A stretch of DNA of 44,262 nt, from NCBI GenBank assembly GCA_910577875.1, contig CAJTNY010000013.1, positions 1 through 44,262 on the forward strand, written 5' to 3'. This document shows, piece by piece, positions 7,570 through 15,816 of this stretch. Both the position numbers and the translations under genes were made by a program. This DNA comes from an uncultured Christensenella sp. GTDB taxonomy: Bacteria > Bacillota > Clostridia > Christensenellales > Borkfalkiaceae. Numbering within the stretch: the stretch's first letter is position 1; the number at the start of each line of letters is the position of its first letter. A model generated the notes under the pieces. That model saw only the letters and a list, made by a program, of their open reading frames with translations, made no database searches and was not told the origin of the DNA.

Positions 7570-8915
7570 TTTTTAACCACGCATATTTTGCCGTCTTTAA
7601 GTCCGAAAACCGATTTCGCCTGCGAAAGCGTTTTTACCGCCGCGAGCGTTACCATTTCGCCCGTAACCACAACGGGTATACAGGGAGGCGCAAGCCCCGC
7701 ATTTTTCGCGCACATTCTGCCCACGGCGTCATCGAGTTCTACCCACTCGCTCTGCTTTCTCAAAGCGTACTGGAAACTGTATGAACGGTCGCCCGAAGGC
7801 ACGGGCGGTTTATCCCTGTAAGTTCCCTTTAATTTCCTGTTGCCGACAATAGAGATAAGACGTTTCTTCAACACGTTCAAATCCGCCGCATCCGTCATCG
7901 GAGAAAGATAAAACAAAATATATCTTCCGTCGGAAAATTCCGCGTGCAGCCCTTTCTTTTCAAGCCTTTCCAAGACCCTGTCGGGCGAAATTCCGAGAGG
8001 CTTGAAATCTATCAGAAGTTTAGTCCAGTCGTCCGAAGGATAAAAAGAAAATTGTTCCTTGACGTCGTTTTTAAACTGTTCTACGGCAGACTTTGCACGG
8101 TAAACGTATTTTGTGTTGTTTGCGAGAAATTTAACACCGTATTCTACCGACGCCATTATCGGATAATTGGGCGAGGTCGTACGGAAAAGTCCCAAAGCTT
8201 CCTCAGCGGAAGTTATCAAATCGTCGTTATTGATATTGATTAATGCACCCTGCGTCAAAGTCGGCAAGGTCTTATGCGCTCCGTCTACCCACATATCCGC
8301 AAATCGTCCCGCGTAGCCCTTGCTTTTACCGAAGGCGAGATGCGCACCATGCGCTCCGTCTACCAATAAAAGACGGTTGTATTTTGTAAGAACTTCTCTA
8401 TAATCCGAAAGCGGCGCGATGTTTCCGTAATAGTCGGGAGAAGTCGCGAGCACCGCAGAGATATTCGCATCCGCGGAAACAAGTCTTTCTATCAGTTCTT
8501 TATCGGGGGGCTGCAACACTCCGTCTTTTTCAGGGCCCTGAACAATCAAAGGTTCTAGCCCGAACAGTCTGCACGCATTCCATACGCTTTGATGCGAATT
8601 GCGGAAAACTATTATTTTATTGCCGCGTTTGGACGCGCAATACGCCATTGCGTAAACTCCGCTGGACGAACCGTCGGTGGTTATATAACTCGCCGCTGCG
8701 CCGAGAATTTTTGCAATATCGCGCTGAGCGGCGGCGATAACGCCGTCGGGGCACTGTAAGTTATCGGAATAGGAAAGTTCCGTCACGTCAATGCTCGCGT
8801 CGGGAAATTTAGATTTGAATTCTCCCCTCGCTTTATGCCCCGGTATATGAAAACTTTTTAACGTCCTCGCGTGTTTTTTCAACCGCGAATAAATCAGATA
8901 ATCATACATATTCAT
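7563..8915 (-). CDS. Orn/Lys/Arg decarboxylase family protein (PLP-dependent)
   Basis: A 450-aa PLP enzyme of the aspartate-aminotransferase fold. FHIPGHKARG opens the protein as in YaaO/SpeA-type decarboxylases. YITTDGSSSGVYA binds the cofactor phosphate, LLVDGAHGAHLAF supplies the cofactor Asp and His, and DGAHKTLPTLTQGA holds the Schiff-base lysine. Such proteins decarboxylate arginine, lysine or ornithine for polyamine synthesis or acid resistance. It is the short form without the N-terminal wing domain of E. coli enzymes. In Bacillus yaaO likewise sits just upstream of tmk. The substrate cannot be assigned from sequence. Confidence 0.9.
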   Translation of the reverse strand: MNMYDYLIYSRLKKHARTLKSFHIPGHKARGEFKSKFPDASIDVTELSYSDNLQCPDGVIAAAQRDIAKILGAAASYITTDGSSSGVYAMAYCASKRGNKIIVFRNSHQSVWNACRLFGLEPLIVQGPEKDGVLQPPDKELIERLVSADANISAVLATSPDYYGNIAPLSDYREVLTKYNRLLLVDGAHGAHLAFGKSKGYAGRFADMWVDGAHKTLPTLTQGALININNDDLITSAEEALGLFRTTSPNYPIMASVEYGVKFLANNTKYVYRAKSAVEQFKNDVKEQFSFYPSDDWTKLLIDFKPLGISPDRVLERLEKKGLHAEFSDGRYILFYLSPMTDAADLNVLKKRLISIVGNRKLKGTYRDKPPVPSGDRSYSFQYALRKQSEWVELDDAVGRMCAKNAGLAPPCIPVVVTGEMVTLAAVKTLSQAKSVFGLKDGKICVVKKW

Positions 8916-8985
8916 TCTCTCACATCTTATAAATTTTTAATGCAAGGTACGAACCGAAACTCAGTTCAAAGAAGCGATACGCAGT

Positions 8986-10491
8986 TTACTTTTTAGGTTT
9001 CATAGTAGGGAACAACAGTACGTCCCTTATAGTAGCGCTGTCTGTCAAAAGCATAACGAGCCTGTCGACGCCGAAGCCGAGACCGCCCGTCGGAGGCAAA
9101 CCGTATTCGAGCGCGGTTACGTAATCTTCGTCAACCTGAGCATTGCATTTGGGCTCCTGAGCTTTCTTTTCCTCGACCTGCTTTACGAAACGCTGTTTCT
9201 GGTCGATAGGGTCGTTTAATTCCGAAAACGCATTACCGTATTCGTGCGCGCATATAAAGTATTCAAATCTCTGCGTGAACGCAGGGTCGTCTTCCTTGCG
9301 CTTTGCAAGCGGCGAATTCTCCACGGGATAATCGTAAATGAACGTAGGCTGGATAAGTTTGTCTTCGCAGAACTCGTCGAAGAGCGCGATAAGAACGTGA
9401 CCTTTCGTCGCCCTCTCTCCCTCGGGAACTTCGACGCCGAGTTTTTTTGCGCATTCGCGGGCGTCGCAGTCCGATTTCCACTCGTCGTAATCCGCTCCGC
9501 TGTACTTTTTGACGGCTTCTTTCATAGTCATTCTCGCCCATTTCCCGCCGAGATGAATTTCTGTTCCCTGATAGGTTATATCCGTAGTTCCGCAGACGTT
9601 CTTCGCTATGCGCGAATACATATCTTCAACCATATCCATCATATCGAAATAGTTAAGGTATGCGCAGTAAACTTCTACGGTAGTAAACTCGGGATTATGA
9701 TACGCGTCCATACCCTCGTTGCGGAAAATTCTTCCGACTTCGTAAACGCGTTCGAATCCGCCGACGATAAGACGCTTTAAATAAAGCTCCGTTTCTATTC
9801 TCAGATACATTTCTATATCGAGCGCGTTGTGTTTCGTCTTGAACGGCCTTGCCGCCGCGCCTATTTCGAGCGTGTTCAAAACGGGTGTGTCTACTTCGAG
9901 ACAGCCGTGCCCGTCGAGATACGCGCGGATTTCGCTTATGATTTTCGAACGCAGAACGAATGTACGCTTGACTTCGGGATTGACTATGAGGTCAAGCTCT
10001 CTGCGGCGATAACGAATATCCGTGTTGGTCAGTCCGTGCTGTTTTTCGGGGAGCGGATGCAGACACTTCGAAAGCATTTCGATATGACTGCAATGCACCG
10101 AAATTTCACCCGTCTGCGTCTTGAAAACGTAACCCTTTATTCCGACGACGTCGCCCAAATCGTAATCTTTTTTGAACGAAGCATAGTCTTCCTCGCCGAC
10201 GTCGTCGCGACGGACGTAAATCTGTATGAGCCCTTCGCCGTCCTGAATATGGGAAAACGAAGCCTTGCCCATAATACGGCGCGACATAAGTCTTCCGGCC
10301 ATACTGACTTCTTTGCCTTCGAAACGTTCGAAATCGCTTTTAAGGCTCTCGGACCTCGCGGTAACTTCGTATTTTACCTTGACAAAGGGGTTAACTCCGT
10401 CGTCGGTCAGTTTCTGTAATTTTTCACGGCGGATTTTCGCCTGTTCGGCAAGCTCCTCCTCGGAGGGCGCGCCCGTTATATTCTCTTCCAT
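8986..10491 (-). CDS. lysS: Lysyl-tRNA synthetase, class II
   Basis: The 501-aa product charges tRNA(Lys). An N-terminal OB-fold anticodon-binding domain (VSMAGRLMSRRIMGKASFSH) precedes the class II catalytic core. The core has motif 2 (FRNEGMDAYHNPEFTTVEVY) and motif 3 (GLGFGVDRLVMLLTDSATIRDV). NSPLAKRKEDDP and ENSFSEL-like ELNDP segments fit LysS. A ribosome site AGGAG precedes the ATG. It lies 30 bp after greA, a pairing common in Firmicutes, so they probably form an operon. Confidence 0.97.
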   Translation of the reverse strand: MEENITGAPSEEELAEQAKIRREKLQKLTDDGVNPFVKVKYEVTARSESLKSDFERFEGKEVSMAGRLMSRRIMGKASFSHIQDGEGLIQIYVRRDDVGEEDYASFKKDYDLGDVVGIKGYVFKTQTGEISVHCSHIEMLSKCLHPLPEKQHGLTNTDIRYRRRELDLIVNPEVKRTFVLRSKIISEIRAYLDGHGCLEVDTPVLNTLEIGAAARPFKTKHNALDIEMYLRIETELYLKRLIVGGFERVYEVGRIFRNEGMDAYHNPEFTTVEVYCAYLNYFDMMDMVEDMYSRIAKNVCGTTDITYQGTEIHLGGKWARMTMKEAVKKYSGADYDEWKSDCDARECAKKLGVEVPEGERATKGHVLIALFDEFCEDKLIQPTFIYDYPVENSPLAKRKEDDPAFTQRFEYFICAHEYGNAFSELNDPIDQKQRFVKQVEEKKAQEPKCNAQVDEDYVTALEYGLPPTGGLGFGVDRLVMLLTDSATIRDVLLFPTMKPKK

Positions 10492-10521
10492 CTGTATTCT
10501 CCTGTTAAGGTTGAAAAACGT

Positions 10522-10992
10522 TTATGATATTTTTAAGATTTTAAGCGTGTACGAAGTTCCGTCGGGGCAGGAAACTTTCACCTTGTCTCCGACTTTCTTT
10601 TTCAAAAGCGCGGCGCCGACGGGCGAATCTATCGATATTTTTCCGTGCATTACGTCGACGTCAGTAACCGAAGTAATCGTATAAACAGCTTCTTCTTCCA
10701 AATCGTCGTCGTAAACCGTAACGACACTGTTCAGATGCACATAACTCGTATCGGTGACTTCAGCCCTTACGTCCGCGTTTTTGATTGTGTATTCGAGTTC
10801 GGCTATCTTACCTTCGTTCGAACGCTGTTCTTCCCGCGCCGCGTCGTATTCCGCATTCTCGGAAAGGTCGCCGTGGCTGCGCGCTTCCGCAATTCTCTCG
10901 ATTATTTCGGGACGCTTTACTTTTACAAGATATTCAAGCTCTTTTTTCAAATCATCATAATTCTTTTGAGTCATTACAAATTGTTCTGCCAT
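10522..10992 (-). CDS. greA: Transcription elongation factor GreA
   Basis: A 156-aa GreA, which rescues backtracked RNA polymerase by stimulating transcript cleavage. The N-terminal coiled coil contains KRPEIIERIAEARSHGDLSENAEYDAAREEQ with the acidic D/E tip (DLSENAEY). The C-terminal FKBP-like domain includes ISIDSPVGAALLKKKVGDKV. The ATG giving MAEQFVMTQKNYDDL has AGAGG 7 bases upstream; an earlier in-frame start adds eight residues without a ribosome site. It is upstream of lysS. Confidence 0.97.
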   Translation of the reverse strand: MAEQFVMTQKNYDDLKKELEYLVKVKRPEIIERIAEARSHGDLSENAEYDAAREEQRSNEGKIAELEYTIKNADVRAEVTDTSYVHLNSVVTVYDDDLEEEAVYTITSVTDVDVMHGKISIDSPVGAALLKKKVGDKVKVSCPDGTSYTLKILKIS

Positions 10993-11037
10993 TTTATAAC
11001 CTCTTTTTATTTGCAAATTATTATAGTGATAAACAAA

Positions 11038-11066
11038 CGTGATTCCGTTTATTCTTCGGAATCACG
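11038..11066 (-). terminator. Terminator-like hairpin after the aminotransferase gene
   Basis: cgtgattccg / cggaatcacg gives a perfect 10-bp stem with a 9-nt loop, between the aminotransferase stop and greA. Only a weak T-rich tail (tttgttta) follows on the minus strand. Confidence 0.6.
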
Positions 11067-11120
11067 CATCAATGCTTCATTATTATATATTCAAATATGA
11101 TTTTTGTCAACTGATTTACC

Positions 11121-12290
11121 CTATTTAAGTCCCTCGATAAAATCGGCGATTCTCTCTATCGCCGCCGTAAGCTGACGCATAGAAGTTGCATAAGAACAGC
11201 GCACGTGATTCTCTCCCGCTGCCCCGAAAGCCGACCCGGGTACGACTGCAACCTTAAATTTTTCAAGCAATGCGCCAGCAAACTCTTCCCCGTTCATTCC
11301 TGTAACTTTAACTGAAGGGAACACGTAGAACGCGCCTTTGGGCTGAAAACATTTAAGCCCCAAAGAATTAAACGCATTGACTAAAAAACCGCCTCTGCGA
11401 TTATACTCGGCACGCATTTCCTCAACCACCGAAAACCCGTCGCTAAGCCCGTCTTTAAGCGCGCATACCGCCGCGCGCTGTCCCGTTTGCGGAGCACAGA
11501 GCATGGTGTACTGATGAATTTTCAACATAGCGTCGTCGATTTCCGCAGGCGCGCACACAAACCCCACGCGCCAGCCCGTCATAGCGAAAGCTTTCGAAAA
11601 ACCGTTGATAAGCACAGTTCGCTCAGCCATATCCCCTAACGAAGCAATCGAAACATGTTTTCCTATATATGTAAGTTCCGCATAAATTTCATCGGAAATC
11701 ACAAGCAAATCGTACTTCTCTATTACAGGAATTATAGCTTCGAGCTGTTCCTTAGTCATAACCGCGCCAGTTGGATTGTTGGGATACGGAATAATAACCG
11801 CCTTAGTTTTAGGAGTTATCGCGGCTTCGAGAATTTCGGGAGTAAGGACAAAATCATTGATAGCCGAACACTTCATCGCGACGGGCTTCCCGCCCGAAAG
11901 AACAACTGTCGGCGAATACGAAACGTAAGAAGGTTCCGGAATTAATATTTCGTCGCCCGTATCGCATATGGCACGTACCGCCAAGTCGATTGCTTCGCTC
12001 GCTCCCACCGTTACTATTGTACGCGACGGAGGATAATTTACGTTAAACCTTTCTTTTAAATAACGCGAAATAAGTTCGCGCAGTTCGGGAAGACCGCGGT
12101 TCCCCGTATATTGGGTATACCCGCGCTGAATAGAACGAATAGCCGCGTCGCGAATATTCCAGGGTGTGACGAAATCTGGCTCACCCACGCCGAGAGAAAT
12201 CGCGCCTTCCATTTTCTGGACTATATCGAAAAATTTTCTTATACCGCTCGGTTGAAGCGAAGCGGCGCGTTCGTTTACGAATTTTCTCAT
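11121..12290 (-). CDS. Class I/II pyridoxal-phosphate aminotransferase
   Basis: An aminotransferase of about 389 residues. SLGVGEPDFVTP, YTQYTGNRGLPELRELISRY, PYPNNPTGAVM, DEIYAELTY and the PLP-lysine motif FSKAFAMTGWRVG are all present, as is the C-terminal substrate-arginine region ENHVRCSYA. It resembles the PatA/AspC branch, which includes N-acetyl-LL-diaminopimelate and aromatic aminotransferases; the amino acid used is not clear. I prefer the start at MRKFVNERAAS because it matches the family N-terminus, although its ribosome site is weak. The gene follows an Lrp-type regulator, a frequent pair in Firmicutes, and is probably controlled by it. Confidence 0.9.
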   Translation of the reverse strand: MRKFVNERAASLQPSGIRKFFDIVQKMEGAISLGVGEPDFVTPWNIRDAAIRSIQRGYTQYTGNRGLPELRELISRYLKERFNVNYPPSRTIVTVGASEAIDLAVRAICDTGDEILIPEPSYVSYSPTVVLSGGKPVAMKCSAINDFVLTPEILEAAITPKTKAVIIPYPNNPTGAVMTKEQLEAIIPVIEKYDLLVISDEIYAELTYIGKHVSIASLGDMAERTVLINGFSKAFAMTGWRVGFVCAPAEIDDAMLKIHQYTMLCAPQTGQRAAVCALKDGLSDGFSVVEEMRAEYNRRGGFLVNAFNSLGLKCFQPKGAFYVFPSVKVTGMNGEEFAGALLEKFKVAVVPGSAFGAAGENHVRCSYATSMRQLTAAIERIADFIEGLK

Positions 12291-12378
12291 AAAAACTTTG
12301 CAGAATTCCAACGCCGTTCTGCACACGGCAATTTAAGCAAATTTCAAAACTTCGCCTCTACGGCAGAATCCCTGATTT

Positions 12379-12870
12379 TTAAGCCTGTATGCTGATGCGG
12401 TCGGGAACCGCGCTCTTATACATAACCGCGCCTTCTACTTTATATTTTTTGAGTATAAAATGCGTAGCCGTCGAGATTACCGTATCGTAAGTTGAAATTT
12501 TTTCGGATACGAACCTTGAAACGCTTCTGAGCGATTTTCCGTGAACAATCACCGCCAAATCGTAAGCGCCGCTCATAAGGTACAGATTTTTCACTTCTTC
12601 GTGGGCGGCTATCTCGTTGGCTATACCGTCAAACCCCTGTCCTCGCTGCGGAGTCACTTTGACTTCTATCAAAGCCTCGACCGCTTCCTCTTCAAGGCTG
12701 TCGGTATTGATTATAGCGGTATATTTGACTATAACCCCCGCCGCTTCGAGTTCCGCTATTTTTTCGGAAACATTTTTTTCATCCTCCGCGAGCATCGCGG
12801 AAATTTTCTTCGCCGTAAGCCTTGAATCTTCCGCTATAAGCGCGAGAATATCTTTTTCCAGTTTATCCAT
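12379..12870 (-). CDS. Lrp/AsnC family transcriptional regulator
   Basis: A 163-aa regulator with an N-terminal winged helix (LEKDILALIAEDSRLTAKKISAML) and a C-terminal RAM amino-acid-sensing domain (EALIEVKVTPQRGQGFDGIANEIAAHEEVKNLYLMSGAYDLAVIVHGKSL). Lrp-type proteins bind DNA as dimers or octamers and respond to amino acids. It is transcribed from a near-consensus promoter and sits 88 bp upstream of the aminotransferase, which is its likely target. GGAG precedes the ATG. Confidence 0.93.
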   Translation of the reverse strand: MDKLEKDILALIAEDSRLTAKKISAMLAEDEKNVSEKIAELEAAGVIVKYTAIINTDSLEEEAVEALIEVKVTPQRGQGFDGIANEIAAHEEVKNLYLMSGAYDLAVIVHGKSLRSVSRFVSEKISTYDTVISTATHFILKKYKVEGAVMYKSAVPDRISIQA

Positions 12871-12908
12871 AAAAACTCCTGTAACGTAGACACAATTTGT
12901 TACTTTTT

Positions 12909-12937
12909 ATTTTAGCTTTTTTTACCGCGGTTGTCAA
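12909..12937 (-). promoter_or_regulatory. Sigma-A promoter of the lrp-type gene
   Basis: TTGACA-17 bp-TAAAAT on the minus strand, with the inferred transcript start about 30 bp before the ATG. It overlaps the start of the divergent plus-strand promoter. Confidence 0.82.
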
Positions 12938-12940
12938 CGC

Positions 12941-12969
12941 TTTACTTTTTATATATTTTTCCGTATAAT
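12941..12969 (+). promoter_or_regulatory. Putative plus-strand promoter for the small gene pair
   Basis: TTTACT-17 bp-TATAAT. The -10 box ends only 9 bp before the ATG at 12979, so the transcript would be leaderless or nearly so. Confidence 0.5.
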
Positions 12970-12978
12970 ATAACATAT

Positions 12979-13239
12979 ATGTTTAAAATTTGGGCAAAAG
13001 TCTTAAAGGACGGAAAAATAATAAAACAACTCTCTTACGAGCGGGAAGATAAATTTTCTTACTCGCAGTTTTTTAATTACCTAACGGATATATGCGAAGG
13101 ACTCGATATCGCAACCCCCGTGTTGCTGAAAACGCACATATTCAATTACGCAAAATTCAGTACCGTAAGATTTATCCCGCGAGATTTTGCGGAAAATGTT
13201 GATTTCGATAAATTGGTTCTCGATAACATAATCGTTTAA
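12979..13239 (+). CDS. Conserved-looking small hypothetical protein
   Basis: An 86-aa soluble protein starting MFKIWAKVLKDGKIIKQ. It has no membrane segment or known catalytic motif. The pattern of alternating charged and hydrophobic residues and segments such as SYSQFFNYLTDICEGLDIATPVLLKTH and VRFIPRDFAENVDFDKLV look like a folded protein. I recall similar small proteins in Clostridia genomes but know no function. An in-frame ATG 16 codons earlier lies within the predicted promoter, so I use the later one. No ribosome site is visible. It shares direction with the DUF378-like gene 20 bp downstream. Confidence 0.65.
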   Translation: MFKIWAKVLKDGKIIKQLSYEREDKFSYSQFFNYLTDICEGLDIATPVLLKTHIFNYAKFSTVRFIPRDFAENVDFDKLVLDNIIV

Positions 13240-13259
13240 ATTTGACGCATACTGATTGT

Positions 13260-13469
13260 ATGAAACTTACATGCTATTTATGCGTATCTATTTTAATTAT
13301 CTCAGCCATATTCGGGGGTGTATACGCCTTTTCCGGTTTTAATCTTTTGTTGTACCTGTGCGCGGGTTCCGAAGTTATCTATAAAAGTTTTCTCGCAGTG
13401 AACGCCATAGCCGCGCTATTTACCGTTTACAGTTTGATTGTATTCAAACCTTTCAAAGGTTTAAAATAA
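13260..13469 (+). CDS. Small membrane protein, DUF378-like
   Basis: A 69-aa protein with two hydrophobic helices: CYLCVSILIISAIFGGVYAF and YKSFLAVNAIAALFTVYSLIVF. The central GFNLLLYLCAG followed by a short loop and a second helix matches the layout of DUF378 proteins (GFDLVATLFGG-type). The function of the family is unknown. I use the inner ATG (MKLTCYL) because it places the first helix at the N-terminus; neither start has a clear ribosome site. A strong terminator hairpin follows 21 bp after the stop. Confidence 0.65.
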   Translation: MKLTCYLCVSILIISAIFGGVYAFSGFNLLLYLCAGSEVIYKSFLAVNAIAALFTVYSLIVFKPFKGLK

Positions 13470-13490
13470 TAAATTAACCCCGACATATAA

Positions 13491-13519
13491 CGCCCCGAAA
13501 GCGATTTGCTTTCGGGGCG
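13491..13519. terminator. Convergent intrinsic terminator
   Basis: cgccccgaaagc / gctttcggggcg forms a perfect 12-bp stem with a 5-nt loop between converging genes. On the minus strand it directly follows the stop of the 723-aa membrane protein, so it can serve both sides. Confidence 0.85.
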
Positions 13520-13524
13520 AACGT

Positions 13525-15696
13525 TTATTTGCTGCGCTTTATTATATAACCCAAAGCGGTAATCTCGCTGTATATCCTGTCCAAATCCATATAATCGTAA
13601 GCATAAATTTTTCCTAGTTCCTGTAACTTCGCGTTATTACCGTATTTGCTCTCGTCCAAATCTTCACCGTACATACATTTGTATTTGTAAGAAATAAGTT
13701 CGTGTAATCCGTAATATGACGTTATGCAAGCGTGACGTTTTTGTTCTGCATTTTTATGAGGCATAGACACGACTGTATTTCCGTAAGCGTCGATATCTTC
13801 AATAACTTCCATTTCTTCTTTCTTCATCTGCCTGTAATCGTAGAGAATATACAAAGCGTTCCATCGCGAGTGTTCTATATACGCGAGAACGTTGCTCGAC
13901 TGCGTATTAAAGAAGAACGAGTAATCACCATACCCCGTTGCTTTACCGCTGTTTTCGTAAACTTCACCGAACTCTTCCTCCGATATCCCGCTGCCGTTCT
14001 TATCGGTCTTTTTAACCATTTCGAAACCTAAAAGATTTAATTTAAACGGAAGATTTAAAGCGTGGTACAAGTTCGAAGCCTGTTCGATATACGGTAGCGC
14101 CGACCATTTTTTTATCATAAATTCTCTGTTTTTGGGTTCGGCAAGACTTGCGCCCAGTATATCCCCCTGCATTTTGGCAGTCAAATCCTTCCTGCTCTTC
14201 AACGATTGCAGCCATTCGGGCGGGTTTGAAATTTTATTGTATAAAAGATTGAGTCTCTGCGCAAGTTCGCACAAATCGTCGTTTATTATATTTTCGCGAG
14301 TGTAAAGCTTCTTATCCTCGCCGAAATAAATTATGCGGTCCTCTTCGTCGTTGAGCTTTTCGCCGTTATCGTTTTTGGCCCTGACGAACACCCTGTAATT
14401 TTCCTCGGCGCCGAGAATTCTCTTTACCGTCTGCGCGTAAGACGCATCCTGCAAATCGTCGTCAAGCGAAACTATAAAATAGGTAAAGCTGTTTTCCGAA
14501 ACCAACGACCTGAAATTTTTCTTTGCCTCGACGGAGTTAATGTCTGTGCGGCAAATTTCCAATTCACAGATTTTTTCGGGTTTAGGGAAATCGCAATCCG
14601 CAAATTCTTCGTCGAACTCGTATAAAATTCTCGAAAAGAATTCATTGTGAAGCGACTCTTCTTTGTTGTCGTAGACGTAATATTTAACGGGTTTAGAAGC
14701 AAGTCTGCCGCCGTCCTCCCGCGCAAACTGAAATTGCATAGCGCACATTCTGAAAAACTGGTAATTTACTTTTCCGAAACCGATAAACACGACGTTGATT
14801 TGTTTATCGTTTTTTACGGTGAAATTACCGTTATAAAACGAACGGGGTATGTATTTGGTTATAGGATATTCGGTAACGAACTTTCTCGCCATAAGCTCGT
14901 ACTTACTGAATCCCGCAATATAGAGGTTTGAATTTTTATCTGCCTTCTTTATAAATTTTTCCTTTAAAATTTTCATTTCCTGCTGCGCGGCCTCTAAATG
15001 TAATTTTATCCCGATAGTTTCGGAAATTTCTGTGAACGTTTCTATTATTTTAGTATACGCGATTTTTCCGTCGCGGAATACGATTAATTCGTAACCGCCC
15101 TTTTTTAATTTTCCTTCCAACCGCTTTGTTTCCAGCGGCGCACGCAATACGGGCACTCCCTGCTTTATCAAATCTGAGTATCTCTGCGACGTAACATTCA
15201 CCCCTAACAGCAAGCTGTTTTTCGTGCGTTTTACGTAGTTCACGGAGTCGGCGGAATCTCCGACCACGATATCGCATTTCTTTCGCAAAGCGGTTTTTAC
15301 ATAAAAGTAATTGTTTATTCTGCGGCTGAAAAAACTCGCTATACTTAAAATTACGGTCGCCGAGCCGAGCAGATACGCCAGTACGAAATCAGCGTAAAAT
15401 ATCGGATATTTATCACATAGCGGCGCAATTAATTCCGCCGCAGATTCAAATTTCAAAGCATCGAGTGCAGTATTAATCAGAGTAAAACAATAGAAAAAAT
15501 CTAATTTAACGCCGTTATACACGGTTGCAGTAACATATAAAAAGTATATTAGCAAAAAGACCGGCGCAAGATAGAGCATATTCTTCTTAGTCAGCATTTC
15601 TCCTCCGCCCCTTACGGAACGAACCGTTGTAAAGACGATAACCCCCGCAATAGCCGCAATAATTAATAGAAATATTATCCCGAACGCAAGATACAT
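13525..15696 (-). CDS. Membrane protein with two Rossmann/TrkA-like regions and a possible RyR-like C-terminus
   Basis: A 723-aa protein. Three hydrophobic helices lie near residues 3-25, 41-62 and 103-126. A first Rossmann-like stretch follows (CDIVVGDSADSVNYVKRTKNSLLLGV) and a second near residue 300 has VVFIGFGKVNYQFFRM, a GxGxxN nucleotide-binding turn as in TrkA-N domains. The last 150 residues include EHSRWNALYILYDYR and DYMDLDRIYSEITALGYII, which resemble bacterial RyR-type domains (EHxRW...). Together this suggests a nucleotide-sensing membrane protein related to Kef/TrkA regulators, but no channel or transporter gene is adjacent. The domain calls are from pattern only. It has its own promoter and sits between the DUF378-like pair and the M60 gene. 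Confidence 0.6.
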   Translation of the reverse strand: MYLAFGIIFLLIIAAIAGVIVFTTVRSVRGGGEMLTKKNMLYLAPVFLLIYFLYVTATVYNGVKLDFFYCFTLINTALDALKFESAAELIAPLCDKYPIFYADFVLAYLLGSATVILSIASFFSRRINNYFYVKTALRKKCDIVVGDSADSVNYVKRTKNSLLLGVNVTSQRYSDLIKQGVPVLRAPLETKRLEGKLKKGGYELIVFRDGKIAYTKIIETFTEISETIGIKLHLEAAQQEMKILKEKFIKKADKNSNLYIAGFSKYELMARKFVTEYPITKYIPRSFYNGNFTVKNDKQINVVFIGFGKVNYQFFRMCAMQFQFAREDGGRLASKPVKYYVYDNKEESLHNEFFSRILYEFDEEFADCDFPKPEKICELEICRTDINSVEAKKNFRSLVSENSFTYFIVSLDDDLQDASYAQTVKRILGAEENYRVFVRAKNDNGEKLNDEEDRIIYFGEDKKLYTRENIINDDLCELAQRLNLLYNKISNPPEWLQSLKSRKDLTAKMQGDILGASLAEPKNREFMIKKWSALPYIEQASNLYHALNLPFKLNLLGFEMVKKTDKNGSGISEEEFGEVYENSGKATGYGDYSFFFNTQSSNVLAYIEHSRWNALYILYDYRQMKKEEMEVIEDIDAYGNTVVSMPHKNAEQKRHACITSYYGLHELISYKYKCMYGEDLDESKYGNNAKLQELGKIYAYDYMDLDRIYSEITALGYIIKRSK

Positions 15697-15729
15697 AAAT
15701 TTTTCCTCTGTATAAACTTTTCTGTAATT

Positions 15730-15758
15730 ATTTTACACCTTCTAAGCCGTAAAATCAA
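15730..15758 (-). promoter_or_regulatory. Sigma-A promoter of the 723-aa membrane protein gene
   Basis: TTGATT-17 bp-TAAAAT on the minus strand, about 33 bp upstream of the ATG. Confidence 0.65.
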
Positions 15759-15775
15759 TAAGAGTGTAAAAAATT

Positions 15776-15808
15776 TTTAACAGCCGACGTACTCCGTCAG
15801 CTGTTAAA
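15776..15808 (-). terminator. Intrinsic terminator after the M60 protease gene
   Basis: tttaacagctgacg / cgtcggctgttaaa pairs almost fully around a 5-nt loop and is followed on the minus strand by aattttttaca. Confidence 0.85.
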
Positions 15809-15816
15809 ATTAAAGT

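Noticed and set aside
9244..10419. Long open frames opposite lysS
   Set aside because: They are antisense shadows with no ribosome sites and basic, Phe/Arg-rich translations; lysS itself is unmistakable.
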